DNA of 16,461 nucleotides, taken from contig NC_090613.1 in NCBI RefSeq assembly GCF_004359215.1, positions 5,110,839-5,127,299 on the forward strand. The letters run 5' to 3'. The position numbers and the translations under genes are program-made. Below are positions 8,193-16,461 of the stretch, in pieces (the stretch's first letter is position 1; every line of letters starts with the position of its first letter). The notes below the pieces were generated by a model. That model saw only the letters and a list, made by a program, of their open reading frames with translations, did not search any database and was not told the DNA's origin. Source of the stretch: Bremia lactucae (taxonomy: Eukaryota > Oomycota > Peronosporomycetes > Peronosporales > Peronosporaceae).

Positions 8193-8499
8193 TATCACCG
8201 ATGCCCCTTCCATCTAAATGGTCTCGTTTAAATGGGCCAAAAGCGTCGCTCCTAGAGCACAGACGCAAATATGGCGGCTTAAAATCAGGAAAGGCTCAGG
8301 GAAATCGCTCAGGCGTAACTTTCCCGATCCCGGTCGTGTTGCGTTTAAATGAAATGACCGACAAATACGAGGCGGAATTCACGCGCCGCATTCATCCGCA
8401 TTCCGATGCGATAAAACAGCGGTCGCAGCGAATTAATTTCGCCTGCTTGCGTGTGAAAAAAATCATGGGCGGTATTGTACCCCTGTTCTTCTCACAACG
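8193..8499. other. Segment between repeat B and the chromodomain fragment
   Basis: A plus-strand frame (8201-8521, 106 codons) is open across this stretch, but I recognise nothing in it. On the minus strand this is the space between the chromodomain stop and the TGTAACGGGC start of repeat B, the place of a retrotransposon 3' untranslated region. A weak purine-rich run, GATGGAAGGGG, lies about 12 bp from the repeat on the minus strand and could be a worn polypurine tract. Confidence 0.4.
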
Positions 8500-8733
8500 C
8501 TACTTCTGCAAGTCCATTTGAGAATAGCGAAGTGGCCTCAGCTGGTGCTCCTTTTCATAGACAGCCACCAAGCCGGGCACATCAATACGTAGGGTATCGA
8601 TCGGTTCCCAAGAGTCAAAACTCTTCGGGTAACCTTTCCATTGGACGAGGATCTGATACCTTTGCCTTACGGAGCGGTGGGCAAGCAACCTTTCAGGGTG
8701 GGCGCTCCCGAATGGCGCTCTTCGTCGTTTGAG
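8500..8733 (-). pseudogene. Chromodomain from a Ty3/Gypsy (chromovirus) integrase
   Basis: The minus strand encodes a chromodomain: RYQILVQWKGYP, then FDSWEP, then DVPGLVAVYEKEH. The aromatic residues (Tyr, Trp, Trp) and the DSWEP turn are the usual signature. The frame ends with TAG at 8500-8502, consistent with the natural end of pol, and stays open upstream to at least 8733, but no integrase similarity is visible beyond. Chromodomains at this place guide integration towards particular chromatin. This is a truncated 3' end of an element other than the one at 2090-6640, which is on the opposite strand. Its left neighbour, repeat B, may be its 3' LTR. Confidence 0.8.
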
Positions 8734-8884
8734 TTTGTATGAATCCCAAAAAGTAAATAAAAATGATTTCGTTTTGGCATTACGGCAACATTTCTTTATG
8801 TACTTTTTGTCAAGAAAGCAAATTGGTTCATTACGCTTTTGTAATTCATTTTGTTGAGGATATATTGATTTTGCTGTTTCCCTT

Positions 8885-10326
8885 TTAGTTCAACAGCGTC
8901 GTATTTTCGGCTGAGCCAACACGGATCCCCTTGTTCGACTGCTCGTATGCATGTGCATGCACGAGTATACGCTGTGCTTTCGGGTGTTCAATAAAAATCT
9001 GCAGCTCTGAAATTGCGCGTTCAACGAACCCTTCTTTATTGTTAAGGTGTACATATTTCTCAGCAATATGTTGGTATCGTCGCGTAATTTCGGTCATCTG
9101 CAAGACCACCCACACAAAAAAACATTAGACATATCAGTAAATACATTAGCTGTACCACAGGATCTTACCCGAGCTTTAGACGGTGTACGGTAAAAGACTT
9201 CCTTTTGCGCATCAATATCTCTGAATGCCTTGGCTAGTGGATCCACCTGTTGCTGTTCCATGTTTTTGTTTTCATCGCCACGAAACATGCGTGAAACGGA
9301 CGTAGCGACTTCACTAAGCTTACCCATAAAGTTCATCGAGATTTCTTTTGCCTTTTCGGTCTGCTCTGCGCTCAAAAATGGCAGTAATTGTGCCGCCAAT
9401 CCCGCCGTTGCTTGATCACGCCCACGCTGACGCGGTTTACCAATAATAAGTCTCAGATTGCGAACAATTTCGTCTGTGTGCTGACTCAGAAATGTTCGGC
9501 ACGGCAGCTGGCGGTCTTTGAAAAAAAACGTTATTGACTTGCCTCCGTGCGGAGTAATGCGTACAATATCCTTGAGATGTATCAGTTCTCCGATATACAC
9601 ATTATCGCTGTCTTTCTGCTCCATCCCAGCATCAGATGACGCAAGCAACGCGATATAACCAGACTGCAACAACATGGGGGTGTTTTTTAATGTCGACGTT
9701 CTCGGATCCACCTCCCGACATGAGAAAATGGCTCCACGTGCGTCACTTCTACGCATTCTATTGTAGCTTTGCTCACCATTATAATCACTTTCACCCTTCA
9801 AAGCTTTTTTAATTGACGGAGATTTGGCTGGCGATGGGTCCCTCTGTTGTATTTGGTGGAAGAATTCGTGCACCAACATTCTAAGGGTCGTAGACGGACT
9901 CCATTTTTGTAATAGCGACAATTTAAGCGTAAAAGTCGGTTCCTTTTCTTCTGCTACAAGTGCTTTACGTTCGCGCAACTCGACAGGGAGGTAGATGGCG
10001 CCATAGCGAATTTCCACCTTGGGAGCTTGAAATGGGTACTGCACATGGCCGTCGGCTAGTTTCTTTTCCGAAAAAGGCATAATAACGAGCAAATCCACTC
10101 GGGGCACCAGTGATAGAGCAACCGAGCTGTTAATAAAAGGCACGAAACAATAAAACTCGCTCTCGCAAATTCCACGACTTTCGGAAATCTGCGCGCGGTG
10201 AAGCGTAGCACCAGAAGGCAAGGCATCAACGACTCGACATTTTTCAATCTCGCGGTGCACACGAGTGGACCAGATATGGCGTTGCCTTTTAGGAGAAGAG
10301 CACGCCACAGGCGACAATGACTCCAT
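8885..10326 (-). CDS. E2-like (catalytically inactive UBC fold) protein with a possible PH-like domain
   Basis: Two exons: 10326-9169 and 9097-8885, with a 71-bp intron (9098-9168) that has a GTAAG donor and TTGCAG acceptor at a codon boundary; 456 aa in all. Residues about 17-165 look like a ubiquitin-conjugating (E2) fold: an N-terminal helix, LPSGA, YPFQAPKV at 97-104, and QKWSPSTTLRMLVHEF at 140-155, which matches the E2 'WSPxxTL' helix. The HPN motif and the catalytic cysteine between them are missing, so it should not carry ubiquitin; it is probably a UEV-like binding domain. Residues about 215-298 (GYIALLASSD, VRITPHGGKSITFFF, FLSQHTDEIVRNLRLIIGK) resemble a GRAM/PH-type domain, which suggests membrane or vesicle work. 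The C-terminal 130 residues are helical and end in exon 2. Both domain calls are by eye. I do not know the family name. The gene starts 165 bp past the stop of the next gene upstream. Confidence 0.8.
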
Positions 10327-10491
10327 TAATGTCCCTTAGAAGTGACGTTGGTGAGGATGACATCACTGCAATTTGATTGGGGATAACTCGTCTTACGACA
10401 ATTAATTGGGTATAATTATGGAACTTCTTAAGTATCTAACTCAAAGTGCTGCAATTTATTGTCGAACAACCACGTGCTTTTCCTGACAGAG

Positions 10492-11178
10492 CTACTTTTT
10501 GCTCGCTTTTATCTTCTCTTTTGCGTCTATCTCCTCCGATAAATCAAGGCCCTGAAACAAGGTGGTCTTGTCATTGCGGAGATGATTTAGCTCGTCGATA
10601 ATAGACTTAAGCAGATCATTCTTGTCGTCCATCTTTAGACGACCATTGTTCATCATGGAAAGCTTCATAATCTCAAGTGCCTCCTTGTCTGGGTGGTCTA
10701 CAGGTATCTCCACGTCCATCTGAGGCAACTTGATGTCGTCAATATTCCCCGTGTGGCCCATACGAGCAAAAGCCTCCTCTAAAATCTTGTCCAGCTTTTC
10801 CCCACTCGGCGGTTCGCTCGGAATATTTAACATGTCAGTAAATAGATCCGAACCCGTAGTGGCGGGCCAGGATTTGTCCTCCATCATTGCAGCAGGCTCC
10901 TCCCATTCATGCTCATATTCTTCTACGTGATCTGGATTAAACTCTCGGTATCCACGCTCACCTGTCGTCTCCATGTACTCGCGGTAAGGATCATACAGGT
11001 CGCTACTATCTTCTTCACCGATGTCTTTCGGGTCGCGGCGCCGACTACCCCGAAACTCATCGTCGTTATCATTGCGATGCTTACGAAAAGAAAATCTGCG
11101 CACAAGCTGTAGCTGCGAAGAGCAGTTCACGCGAGCCGCGTATTTCGAGGTTGTTCGCATAAGTGCCTGCAACATCAT
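10492..11178 (-). CDS. Acidic protein with a mitochondrial targeting sequence, family unknown
   Basis: Encodes 228 aa, one exon, with a double ATG start. The first 30 residues are basic and amphipathic without acidic residues (MMLQALMRTTSKYAARVN, then LVRRFSF), ending in an RRF-S motif that fits matrix-peptidase cleavage. The rest is very acidic and polar: RRRDP, two DP-Y motifs, a Glu-rich stretch at about 82-95, then PSGEKLDKILEEAFARMG (about 123-140) and a helical C-terminus rich in Lys and Asp. No enzyme motif or membrane segment is seen. Such proteins are often mitochondrial ribosome or assembly components, but I cannot place this one. It sits between the kinase gene and the E2-like gene on the same strand. 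Confidence 0.8.
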   Translation of the reverse strand: MMLQALMRTTSKYAARVNCSSQLQLVRRFSFRKHRNDNDDEFRGSRRRDPKDIGEEDSSDLYDPYREYMETTGERGYREFNPDHVEEYEHEWEEPAAMMEDKSWPATTGSDLFTDMLNIPSEPPSGEKLDKILEEAFARMGHTGNIDDIKLPQMDVEIPVDHPDKEALEIMKLSMMNNGRLKMDDKNDLLKSIIDELNHLRNDKTTLFQGLDLSEEIDAKEKIKASKK

Positions 11179-12276
11179 CCCTATCGATCTGTGCCTATGG
11201 CCTCTCGTTTGTATACCAATCTCTATCCAATCATGTGTCTTTTGGAAATGAGCGATTCATGTCGCGTTGAATAAATTTGCTCTATTTGTGACACACACTA
11301 CAGAATCTAATGATGTTGATTTGAGGTTTGACGTGACCGTCACAGAAATGTAGAGCGTTGAAGGACCAACAATAACAATTATTGATAAAGTTGGCCACTG
11401 CATGGGCATGACCATTGGGGTTTTGACCATTTGCTCGCCTAGCATACAACGAAGCAATTGTATTTTTTGTATTGAAATCAATGCCATCGAGTTGTCGACA
11501 TGAACTAACTATTGCGCGTGTCAAGCAGGAAATTAGCAATTTTAGCAGCCGGTCGGTGACACGATTTTTGCATGCTTGTAGCACACAGAGCCATAAAGTC
11601 TTGGACTACATACATGACAGTGTTGAGACAAGCTGGACTTTCGCAGCATAACGGAGTCATTATGCAATGAATAGATGTTGATATACCAGTTGCGTAGTTG
11701 ATAGTGACCTCGAGGTACCAGGCAAACTCCCATGAGAATTGGTTGTTCCGATTAAATACGTCATTCTCAGTAGTGCAATTGATGTGCTATAACAACTTCC
11801 AGCCTTCAGAGTAGTGAAAATAATGAAGAAGTAAAATGAATCGCCAAAAACGTTCAGACACAAAGAAATATACCTCACGCGCTTGGCAACTTTAGCGTGA
11901 CGTGATGCAATTTTATTGCTACGCTACCAAATCCAAAAATTTCTTGTTATTGATCCATTTTTGACAGCATTTTTGCAGTTCGACGGACATGGTCGGAGTT
12001 TTTTTTGCGAAGAGGTCGCTCACGCACCTTTATTATTCTTAATACGTTCAATTTGCTCGACTTTGCTCAAGCACATAATTCTTGGAATGGGATTGACCGA
12101 GCTTCTCAATAATTGCGCCATCAGCTTTTTTACAAGTACAAGTTGACCTGGCTCCATTTAAGAGCGTAAAAATGAATCTGTTGCGGCAGAATGCCGTCCG
12201 CCAAGGGCTAAACAATTCGAGTCGAATCCCAATTTTTTACAAATATATTTCTTGTCTTCTCTCTCTCACTTTTGTG
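11179..12276. other. 1.1-kb intergenic region, no gene supported
   Basis: This lies between the start of the mitochondrial-protein gene and the stop of the kinase gene, so it holds the 5' region of the former and the 3' region of the latter. It is AT-rich with short frames on both strands; the longest, 100 codons at 11282-11584 on the minus strand, has no recognisable features. It is long next to the 165-bp gap of the neighbouring pair. I see no repeat arm, tRNA or transposon motif. Confidence 0.5.
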
Positions 12277-14874
12277 TTAAACCGTCAAAAGGCGATCAAT
12301 TCGTTGTTGCTCTCGCGTCATGACTTCCTCTCGAAAATACGCAGCTAAAAACTTATTACTGCTTAGGAAACTACGAAACGTTTCGCCACCAATTTCCACC
12401 ACCTTTACTGGCTGAGTGCATCGCACACTAGTCTGGCGAGTTGCAATCTTGCTGGCTCGAGTTTGGCCAGACACACCCAATGGAAAGTAGTCGCCAGGGT
12501 GCAGCTCCTCCACGACGACTCCCTCTGTTGCCTTTAGCACTTCTACTTGACCATCGAGGATAATATAAGCCGAATCACACGGGTCGCCTTCCTTGTAAAT
12601 AAAATCGCCCTTATTAAAAGTGTGCAATTTAACAGACTCTTTAGCAGCTTCCAAGCACTTGAACAAATGCTGCTGAATGTGGCGATGAGCGGTCTTCTCA
12701 AGACGGTGGTTGATCGACTCATACGTTCCTTTAAGGTTAAGATAGTCGTCTGCTACAACTTGCAAGACTTTACACGGTCTGTCGCTTTCTTCAGCACACC
12801 GATACGTCGCGATACGTGGAAGAAAGCGTCCATCAGGTCGCACCAATTCGATCTCGCCAAAAAAAGTTCCTTTTGGCAAGCGTCTCAGCTTCATTTCCTC
12901 ATTTTCTGACGAAATGACCTTAGAATCGATAGGCCCTGGCAACGATGGTCTTGCCGCTGAATCAGCAGAACTTTTAGCGAGTCTATCAGCGATTAAAGCG
13001 TCATTTTCAGTCTTTTTCGAAGGCATCGACTTCTTAATGAGATTTTTGCATGATACTTCAACTTCACCATCTAGAAGCAAGTATACGTTGTGAGCACCAG
13101 CGTGCCCTTCTCTAATGATAGCCTCTCCTGGACGATACGTGGCTGACCGCAGTGTAGAGATCGTCATTTTCACAGTGTCATAATCAACAGCCTTGACAGA
13201 CGAAGCATTCTGTTCAGGGTCACCCGTTCCTCCCACAAGCATTTCATTCAACTCGTTGTCACTCAATTGCTTGCCAAAACTTCTACTCACACGCGCAAGG
13301 TCACTTTTAGAAATAAATCCCTTTCCTTCCTTATCAAAAAAATGCAATGTAGACAACAACGCATGTGTCTTTTCCGTCAAAGATTCGACACTGGAGCTAA
13401 GACCCCATGCAAAACTGCGCTTTATACTTTCCAGTTCTTGATACTCGTCATCGTCGAGGTTCTCAGCCATTGCATCAAGAAGAAGTACTGCCAAGATACT
13501 AGCACGTAAACGGCGACGTCCACGCTGGAATTTTTCCAGCAGCTCGACCGAATTCGCCATCGGCTCGCTACTTAGCTGGGCATGATTACGCAGCCAAGGA
13601 TGCTGTAGCGCTTGCTCGGCATTTAAGCGCTTCTTCGGGTCTATTTCAAGTAATTTTAAAATCAAATCACGGGCCGAGGGCGAAATCGACTGCCATGCAA
13701 GAGACTGCGTGCAAAATTGTCCCTTCAAAATACGATTTCGTATCTACAAGCCAAATAGTCAAGTGTCAATTGATTGCAAATGATAATTTTTAGATTTTTA
13801 TCTTACCTCCTCGTCAGACAAATTGTTATACGTATCAAACGGATGAGCTCCGCACAACAAAATATACAGCACAATGCCCAGAGCAAACATGTCTGACTTT
13901 GGTCCAAATTTGATCGCATCGGGCCCAGCTTGCGACTCAAAATCTTCACTTTCATCAATTTCCAAGATGACCTCACCATTCATACGGGCTTTGTGCTGCG
14001 CATCTCTACTATTTCTTCGATAAATCAATTCACCATGCTCTAATGTCTCGGGCGCTGCATACGCCGCTGTCCCCATCAAGTGCGAATCATAAAAAAAGCG
14101 TTCGCCCATGCGAAAGGACACGCCAAAGTCCACAAGACACATGCGACCTTTGTGCAGCAGTACGTTCTCAGGCTTGATATCTCCATGCACAATGCCTTTC
14201 CGATGCAAGTATTGTAATGCATCACATAATTGTCGAATAGTATTGCTCGCCTGTTGTTCAGAGTAGGCACCATTTGCGATCAAATGGTCAAATAATTCGC
14301 CATCTTGAGCCAATTCCTGGACAATAAACCAGCAGCAGTCGGTTTCGTACGTGCCTCGAAGTTGCAAGATATTCGGGTGCTGTCCAGCCACGCGAAGCAC
14401 GTCGACCTCGCTCCAAAATTCACGAGCAGAGGTCTCACTTTTGCTCAGCATCTTTACAGCCACTAGCTCACCAGTGCGCTTGTCAATACCCTTTTGCACG
14501 ACGCAGTAGCCTCCTTCGCCCACAATTTCGTCCAAAATCTCGTATTCGTCGTGAATATTGCCCCCACATCGAATTTTTTGGGTAATGGTGCTTTCCGTGG
14601 CAGCATCTAATTCCTGATCCCATAATGAGATAACGAACAGTAAAGAGCCCATGGCGGCACCCAACGCGGCGATTTTAGACCAACTTTCAGTAGCATCTCT
14701 ATCTGTACTGCTGCAGCATCGAAATGCCGCTAGCGTAGGCTGGATACTGCTACGTCGATTTTGGGGGCTTGTTGACGTTACCGTCGTACGACTGTCGGTG
14801 TACCAGATACGTAATAATTTGCCTCGTCGAAGCAAAGCCAAATTCCTAATTACAATTTGAGATGCTCGCGACAT
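12277..14874 (-). CDS. Protein kinase with EF-hand and two cyclic-nucleotide-binding domains
   Basis: Two exons (14874-13807 and 13743-12277) with a 63-bp intron (13744-13806; GTAAG donor, TTGTAG acceptor, codon boundary); 844 aa. Residues 1-60 are basic with no acidic residue before Asp27, like a mitochondrial presequence; IAALGAAMGSLLFVISLW at 68-85 could span a membrane. The CAMK-like kinase domain, about 111-410, has GEGGYCVV (119-126), Lys141, Glu156, HGDIKPEN (230-237, HGD instead of HRD), DFG 249-251 and APE 274-276; a 35-residue insert follows APE. DPKKRLNAEQALQHPWL (391-407) ends the kinase fold across the splice junction, confirming the intron. One EF-hand loop starts at Asp493 (DKEGKGFISKSD, Asp rather than Glu at position 12). 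Two cNMP-binding folds follow, about 559-690 (FGEIEL cassette, with a 60-residue polar insert) and 727-831 (cassette degenerate, FPLG for FGE). This suggests Ca2+ and cAMP/cGMP input on one kinase, anchored at mitochondria or another membrane. It is unlike animal PKA or PKG, whose nucleotide sites precede the kinase. Confidence 0.92.
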
Positions 14875-15144
14875 AAGTGGTAAAGTAGCGAGGCGAGTCG
14901 GAGAGTAATCAATGATGGGAATTTAAATGATTTGGTGGATTATAACTACTAATTATTTGTACTGAATAAGACTTTATGCCATTTTTGTAAATTTCATTTA
15001 CTCGGAAATTCCATTTAGAAAAAGGGCTTTTGTTTATAAAATAAGAGAAATTTCATTATATGTCCCTTTTTCATTTTTTTCCACAATATATATTACTTAT
15101 CAGTGACCAGCCGTCACATCATATTCAAAATATTCGACCTCAAC
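14875..15144. promoter_or_regulatory. Divergent promoter region of the kinase gene and the short gene at 15145
   Basis: 270 bp of AT-rich sequence separate two divergent ATGs. On the plus strand TCATTTTTTTCCACAATAT (from 15071) fits the oomycete initiator pattern (YCAYTYY followed by a CA-rich tract) and sits about 70 nt before the ATG at 15145. No equally good match was found for the kinase direction. The pattern match is short, so the exact start site is uncertain. Confidence 0.4.
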
Positions 15145-15297
15145 ATGTCTGCCGCTTACTCTAAGCCCAACTTCACAATTAATAGCAATGTTGCCAACAC
15201 CCAGCTTGACATCAATGAAGGTCTCGCCTCTTTAAAAGGGGTGCAGTTTGAGTCGTATGACGAGCATCTGGTGGTTCAGTTTACGTGTGGAGCATGA
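15145..15297 (+). CDS. Short gene or gene start, unrecognised
   Basis: Encodes 50 aa from an ATG placed about 70 nt after an initiator-like motif (MSAAYSKPNFTINSN..., ending QFTCGA). The composition looks like real protein: mixed polar and hydrophobic residues and a GLASLKGVQFESYDEHLVVQF segment, split here as LASLKGVQFESY and DEHLVVQF, that could form strands. It has no signal peptide, zinc motif or known domain. A longer frame from an upstream ATG at 15103 exists, but that ATG follows the TSS-like motif by only about 30 nt. The stop TGA overlaps the ATG of a second frame (15294-15458) in ATGA, so this could be the first exon or the intact front of a larger gene frameshifted at about 15290. 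Repeat C starts 178 bp downstream. Possibly a gene truncated by that insertion. Confidence 0.4.
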   Translation: MSAAYSKPNFTINSNVANTQLDINEGLASLKGVQFESYDEHLVVQFTCGA

Positions 15298-15458
15298 TCG
15301 CGTTGGCGATATTAACAGCCTTTTTCCTCGACAGCAAGAAATTAATTCGTTTTGCTCATTCATTTCTAACAAATATTGGATGTGTCTGCTATAATTTTTA
15401 CCACAAACGCATCAGAATAACGCGCAATAACAAAGCGGACACGGAGGTTTTTCAATGA
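15294..15458 (+). pseudogene. Possible frameshifted continuation of the short gene
   Basis: 54 codons from ATG (15294) to TGA (15456-15458), beginning with a hydrophobic run (MIALAILTAFFL) and continuing basic. It overlaps the previous stop by four bases. It resembles nothing I know and could be chance; it is listed because it is the only open frame between the short gene and repeat C. Confidence 0.15.
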
Positions 15459-15474
15459 ACGGCCTGACAGTATC

Positions 15475-16027
15475 TGTAGGCGGGCACTTCGTAATGCGGC
15501 AAATCTCTACTTAGACACACACTCTAGCACAGCGAGGAAGCGGTTTAACCTGCTTCTCTTGTGTGCAGTGAGGTAGTTGTGGTGGGCGCGTAAGCGACCT
15601 CACCCAACACACTAAGTACTCTGGTTAAGTGTCGTCACGGGAGCGGTAATCCGTCTCCTCGTGCGCACTTCCCAAGTAGGTAGTAATTTTCAGACTGATT
15701 TATATTTAATAGAATTAAATATAAATACTTATTTTTACCAATTAAAATGATATCTCTATAGATATCATTTAATATGTATTACGAGCGTATCTTTATAGAT
15801 ACCTCGCGTAACTGATGACGCTAGCCGTCATCATGGATGACGCTGGGCGTCATCCCTCCTAATGTGAATGCGCCCATGTGCATCACATACACAAGGGTTG
15901 GTCACAAATGTGCACCACACCCGAGTGTTGGGTCTAATTACTATTATTTAGTAATTGACCATCCCCTTAAGTACCAAATGTACTTAATGGGGACTGTGTA
16001 ACATTAGGGCAACTCTAGCCCGTTACA
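15475..16027 (-). repeat. Repeat C, complete 553-bp copy (LTR or long terminal inverted repeat)
   Basis: Runs from TGTAGGCGGGC to GCCCGTTACA. It is parallel to B and the reverse complement of A; where A can be compared, C is closer to A than B is. The right part (15701-16027) is packed with hairpins: TATATTTAAT/ATTAAATATA (15701-15723), AAATGATATC/GATATCATTT (15745-15770), GTATCT/AGATAC (15787-15802), GGATGACGC/GCGTCATCC (15835-15855), ATTACTA/TAGTAAT (15937-15955), CCCCTTAAGTAC/GTACTTAATGGGG (15963-15992) and TGTAAC...GTTACA (15997-16027). Read on the minus strand it has a TATAAAT box followed by CAGTCTG, the layout of an LTR promoter. The flanks GTATC (left) and CCATC (right) do not form a target duplication, so it is not a clean solo copy. 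Confidence 0.85.
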
Positions 16028-16077
16028 CCATCCCCCTCTTTAAGAACGAATTTACATTTTTAAATTCGACAAAGAGG
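16028..16077. other. Polypurine-like tract and double hairpin next to repeat C
   Basis: On the minus strand, AAAGAGGGGGATGG ends directly at the TGTAACGGGC start of repeat C, exactly where a polypurine tract sits before a 3' LTR. On the plus strand the same bases open a two-step hairpin: CCTCTTT (16035-16041) pairs with AAAGAGG (16071-16077), and CGAATTT (16047-16053) with AAATTCG (16062-16068). The tract favours the LTR reading with an element running off the right edge on the minus strand. Confidence 0.5.
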
Positions 16078-16159
16078 AGAGAGGAACTGCGAGCAGCTTT
16101 ACGCGCCGCTAGTTCACTCGATCACTCTCGCGCACGTGTTTCCATACACGGCGCCCAAG

Positions 16160-16461
16160 ATGCCACCTAAAAGGGGCCACGTTGGTGGGTCGTCTGCGAA
16201 GACGCCCACACAACCTCGCACTAAGCGCACGCGCCGCGTTAATTCGCCGGCTGCGTCTAATGCCTTAGTCGGAACGCAGACAGCCACTGCGGCTGTCGCG
16301 TTAACAGGGCTAAAGGATCCATCCCACTTTAACAGTGAGGATGTTGATCCGTCGCTCATTGTCGACTACAATGAGTCGACACCGTTGCCGTCACCTCATA
16401 GTAGTGATGCGGACAACGAGCTCATGAGGAGTGATGATGCGGCATTATTGCCCATCCAAAC
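16160..16461 (+). CDS. Start of an unrecognised basic, disordered protein; cut by the window end
   Basis: The frame opens at ATG 16160 (A at -3) and is free of stops for 100 codons to the window end. It starts MPPKRGHVGG, continues basic (PRTKRTRR), then Ala/Thr-rich, then acidic with Ser-Pro and Asp repeats (STPLPSPHSSDADNE). This disordered, basic-then-acidic layout is common at the start of transposon gag-like or DNA-binding proteins, but no domain is reached. It begins 133 bp past repeat C. If repeat C is a minus-strand 3' LTR, this frame is antisense to the element; if C is a transposon arm, it belongs to a neighbour. The antisense frame on the minus strand (16114-16359) is also open but looks less like protein. 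Confidence 0.45.
   Translation, partial: MPPKRGHVGGSSAKTPTQPRTKRTRRVNSPAASNALVGTQTATAAVALTGLKDPSHFNSEDVDPSLIVDYNESTPLPSPHSSDADNELMRSDDAALLPIQ

Noticed and set aside
8201..8521. 106-codon plus-strand frame next to repeat B
   Set aside because: No recognisable domain, it runs antisense into the chromodomain fragment, and it sits where a 3' untranslated region would be.
8931..8975. Near-palindrome CTCGTATGCATGTGCATGCACGAG
   Set aside because: It lies in exon 2 of the E2-like gene, where the codons for HAHAY explain it; the symmetry is imperfect.
11282..11584. 100-codon minus-strand frame in the long intergenic region
   Set aside because: No domain or start context; overlapping frames of similar length occur on the same strand, as expected by chance in this region.
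12060..12150. Minus-strand stretch reading ADGAIIEKLGQSHSKNY, which looks protein-like
   Set aside because: Only about 27 codons, with no start and no convincing splice acceptor before it, and no similarity that I know. Could be a lost exon but is not supported.
12205..12235. TTCGA...TCGAATCCC resembling a tRNA T-arm
   Set aside because: The flanking bases do not pair to form a five-base T-stem, and no acceptor, D- or anticodon arm was found upstream.
12547..12909. 120-codon plus-strand frame inside the kinase gene
   Set aside because: Antisense to the two cyclic-nucleotide-binding domains, which are clearly the coding strand.

Overview
The window reads as nuclear DNA of an oomycete, probably a Phytophthora or a downy mildew. 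This is inferred from four compact genes, two of them interrupted by 63-71 bp introns with GTAAG donors and TTGTAG/TTGCAG acceptors, from oomycete-type Ty3/Gypsy pol remnants, and from initiator-like CAT motifs upstream of two genes. No tRNA, rRNA or CRISPR array was seen.

Layout. 1-403 holds one arm of a long repeat (A) and a 140-bp repeat. 744-1865 (-) is a GH5 beta-glucanase without a signal peptide. 2090-6640 (+) is a decayed Ty3/Gypsy element: 5' LTR, gag fragment, protease, a reverse transcriptase with a broken active site, the integrase C-terminus, and no 3' LTR. 6800-7468 (+) holds two pieces that look like the N- and C-terminal ends of a Mutator-like transposase. 7464-8192 is repeat arm B, inverted relative to A. 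8500-8733 (-) is a chromodomain from a second Gypsy element.

8885-14874 is a host gene island, all on the minus strand: a protein with an E2-like fold that lacks the catalytic cysteine, joined to a possible PH-like domain (456 aa); an unrecognised acidic mitochondrial protein (228 aa); and an 844-aa protein kinase with a mitochondrial or membrane N-terminus, an EF-hand and two cyclic-nucleotide-binding domains. A short plus-strand gene start (15145) lies head to head with the kinase and stops before a third repeat copy (C, 15475-16027). The window ends inside an open plus-strand reading frame (16160 onward).

Nothing suggests the host genes form one pathway. The kinase architecture suggests joint Ca2+ and cyclic-nucleotide control at a mitochondrial or other membrane.

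The most interesting non-coding signal is the repeat family A/B/C. Its termini look like an LTR, but A and B are inverted and bracket transposase-like pieces, and its outer half is a string of hairpins. Two of these differ between copies B and C in ways that keep the stem paired.
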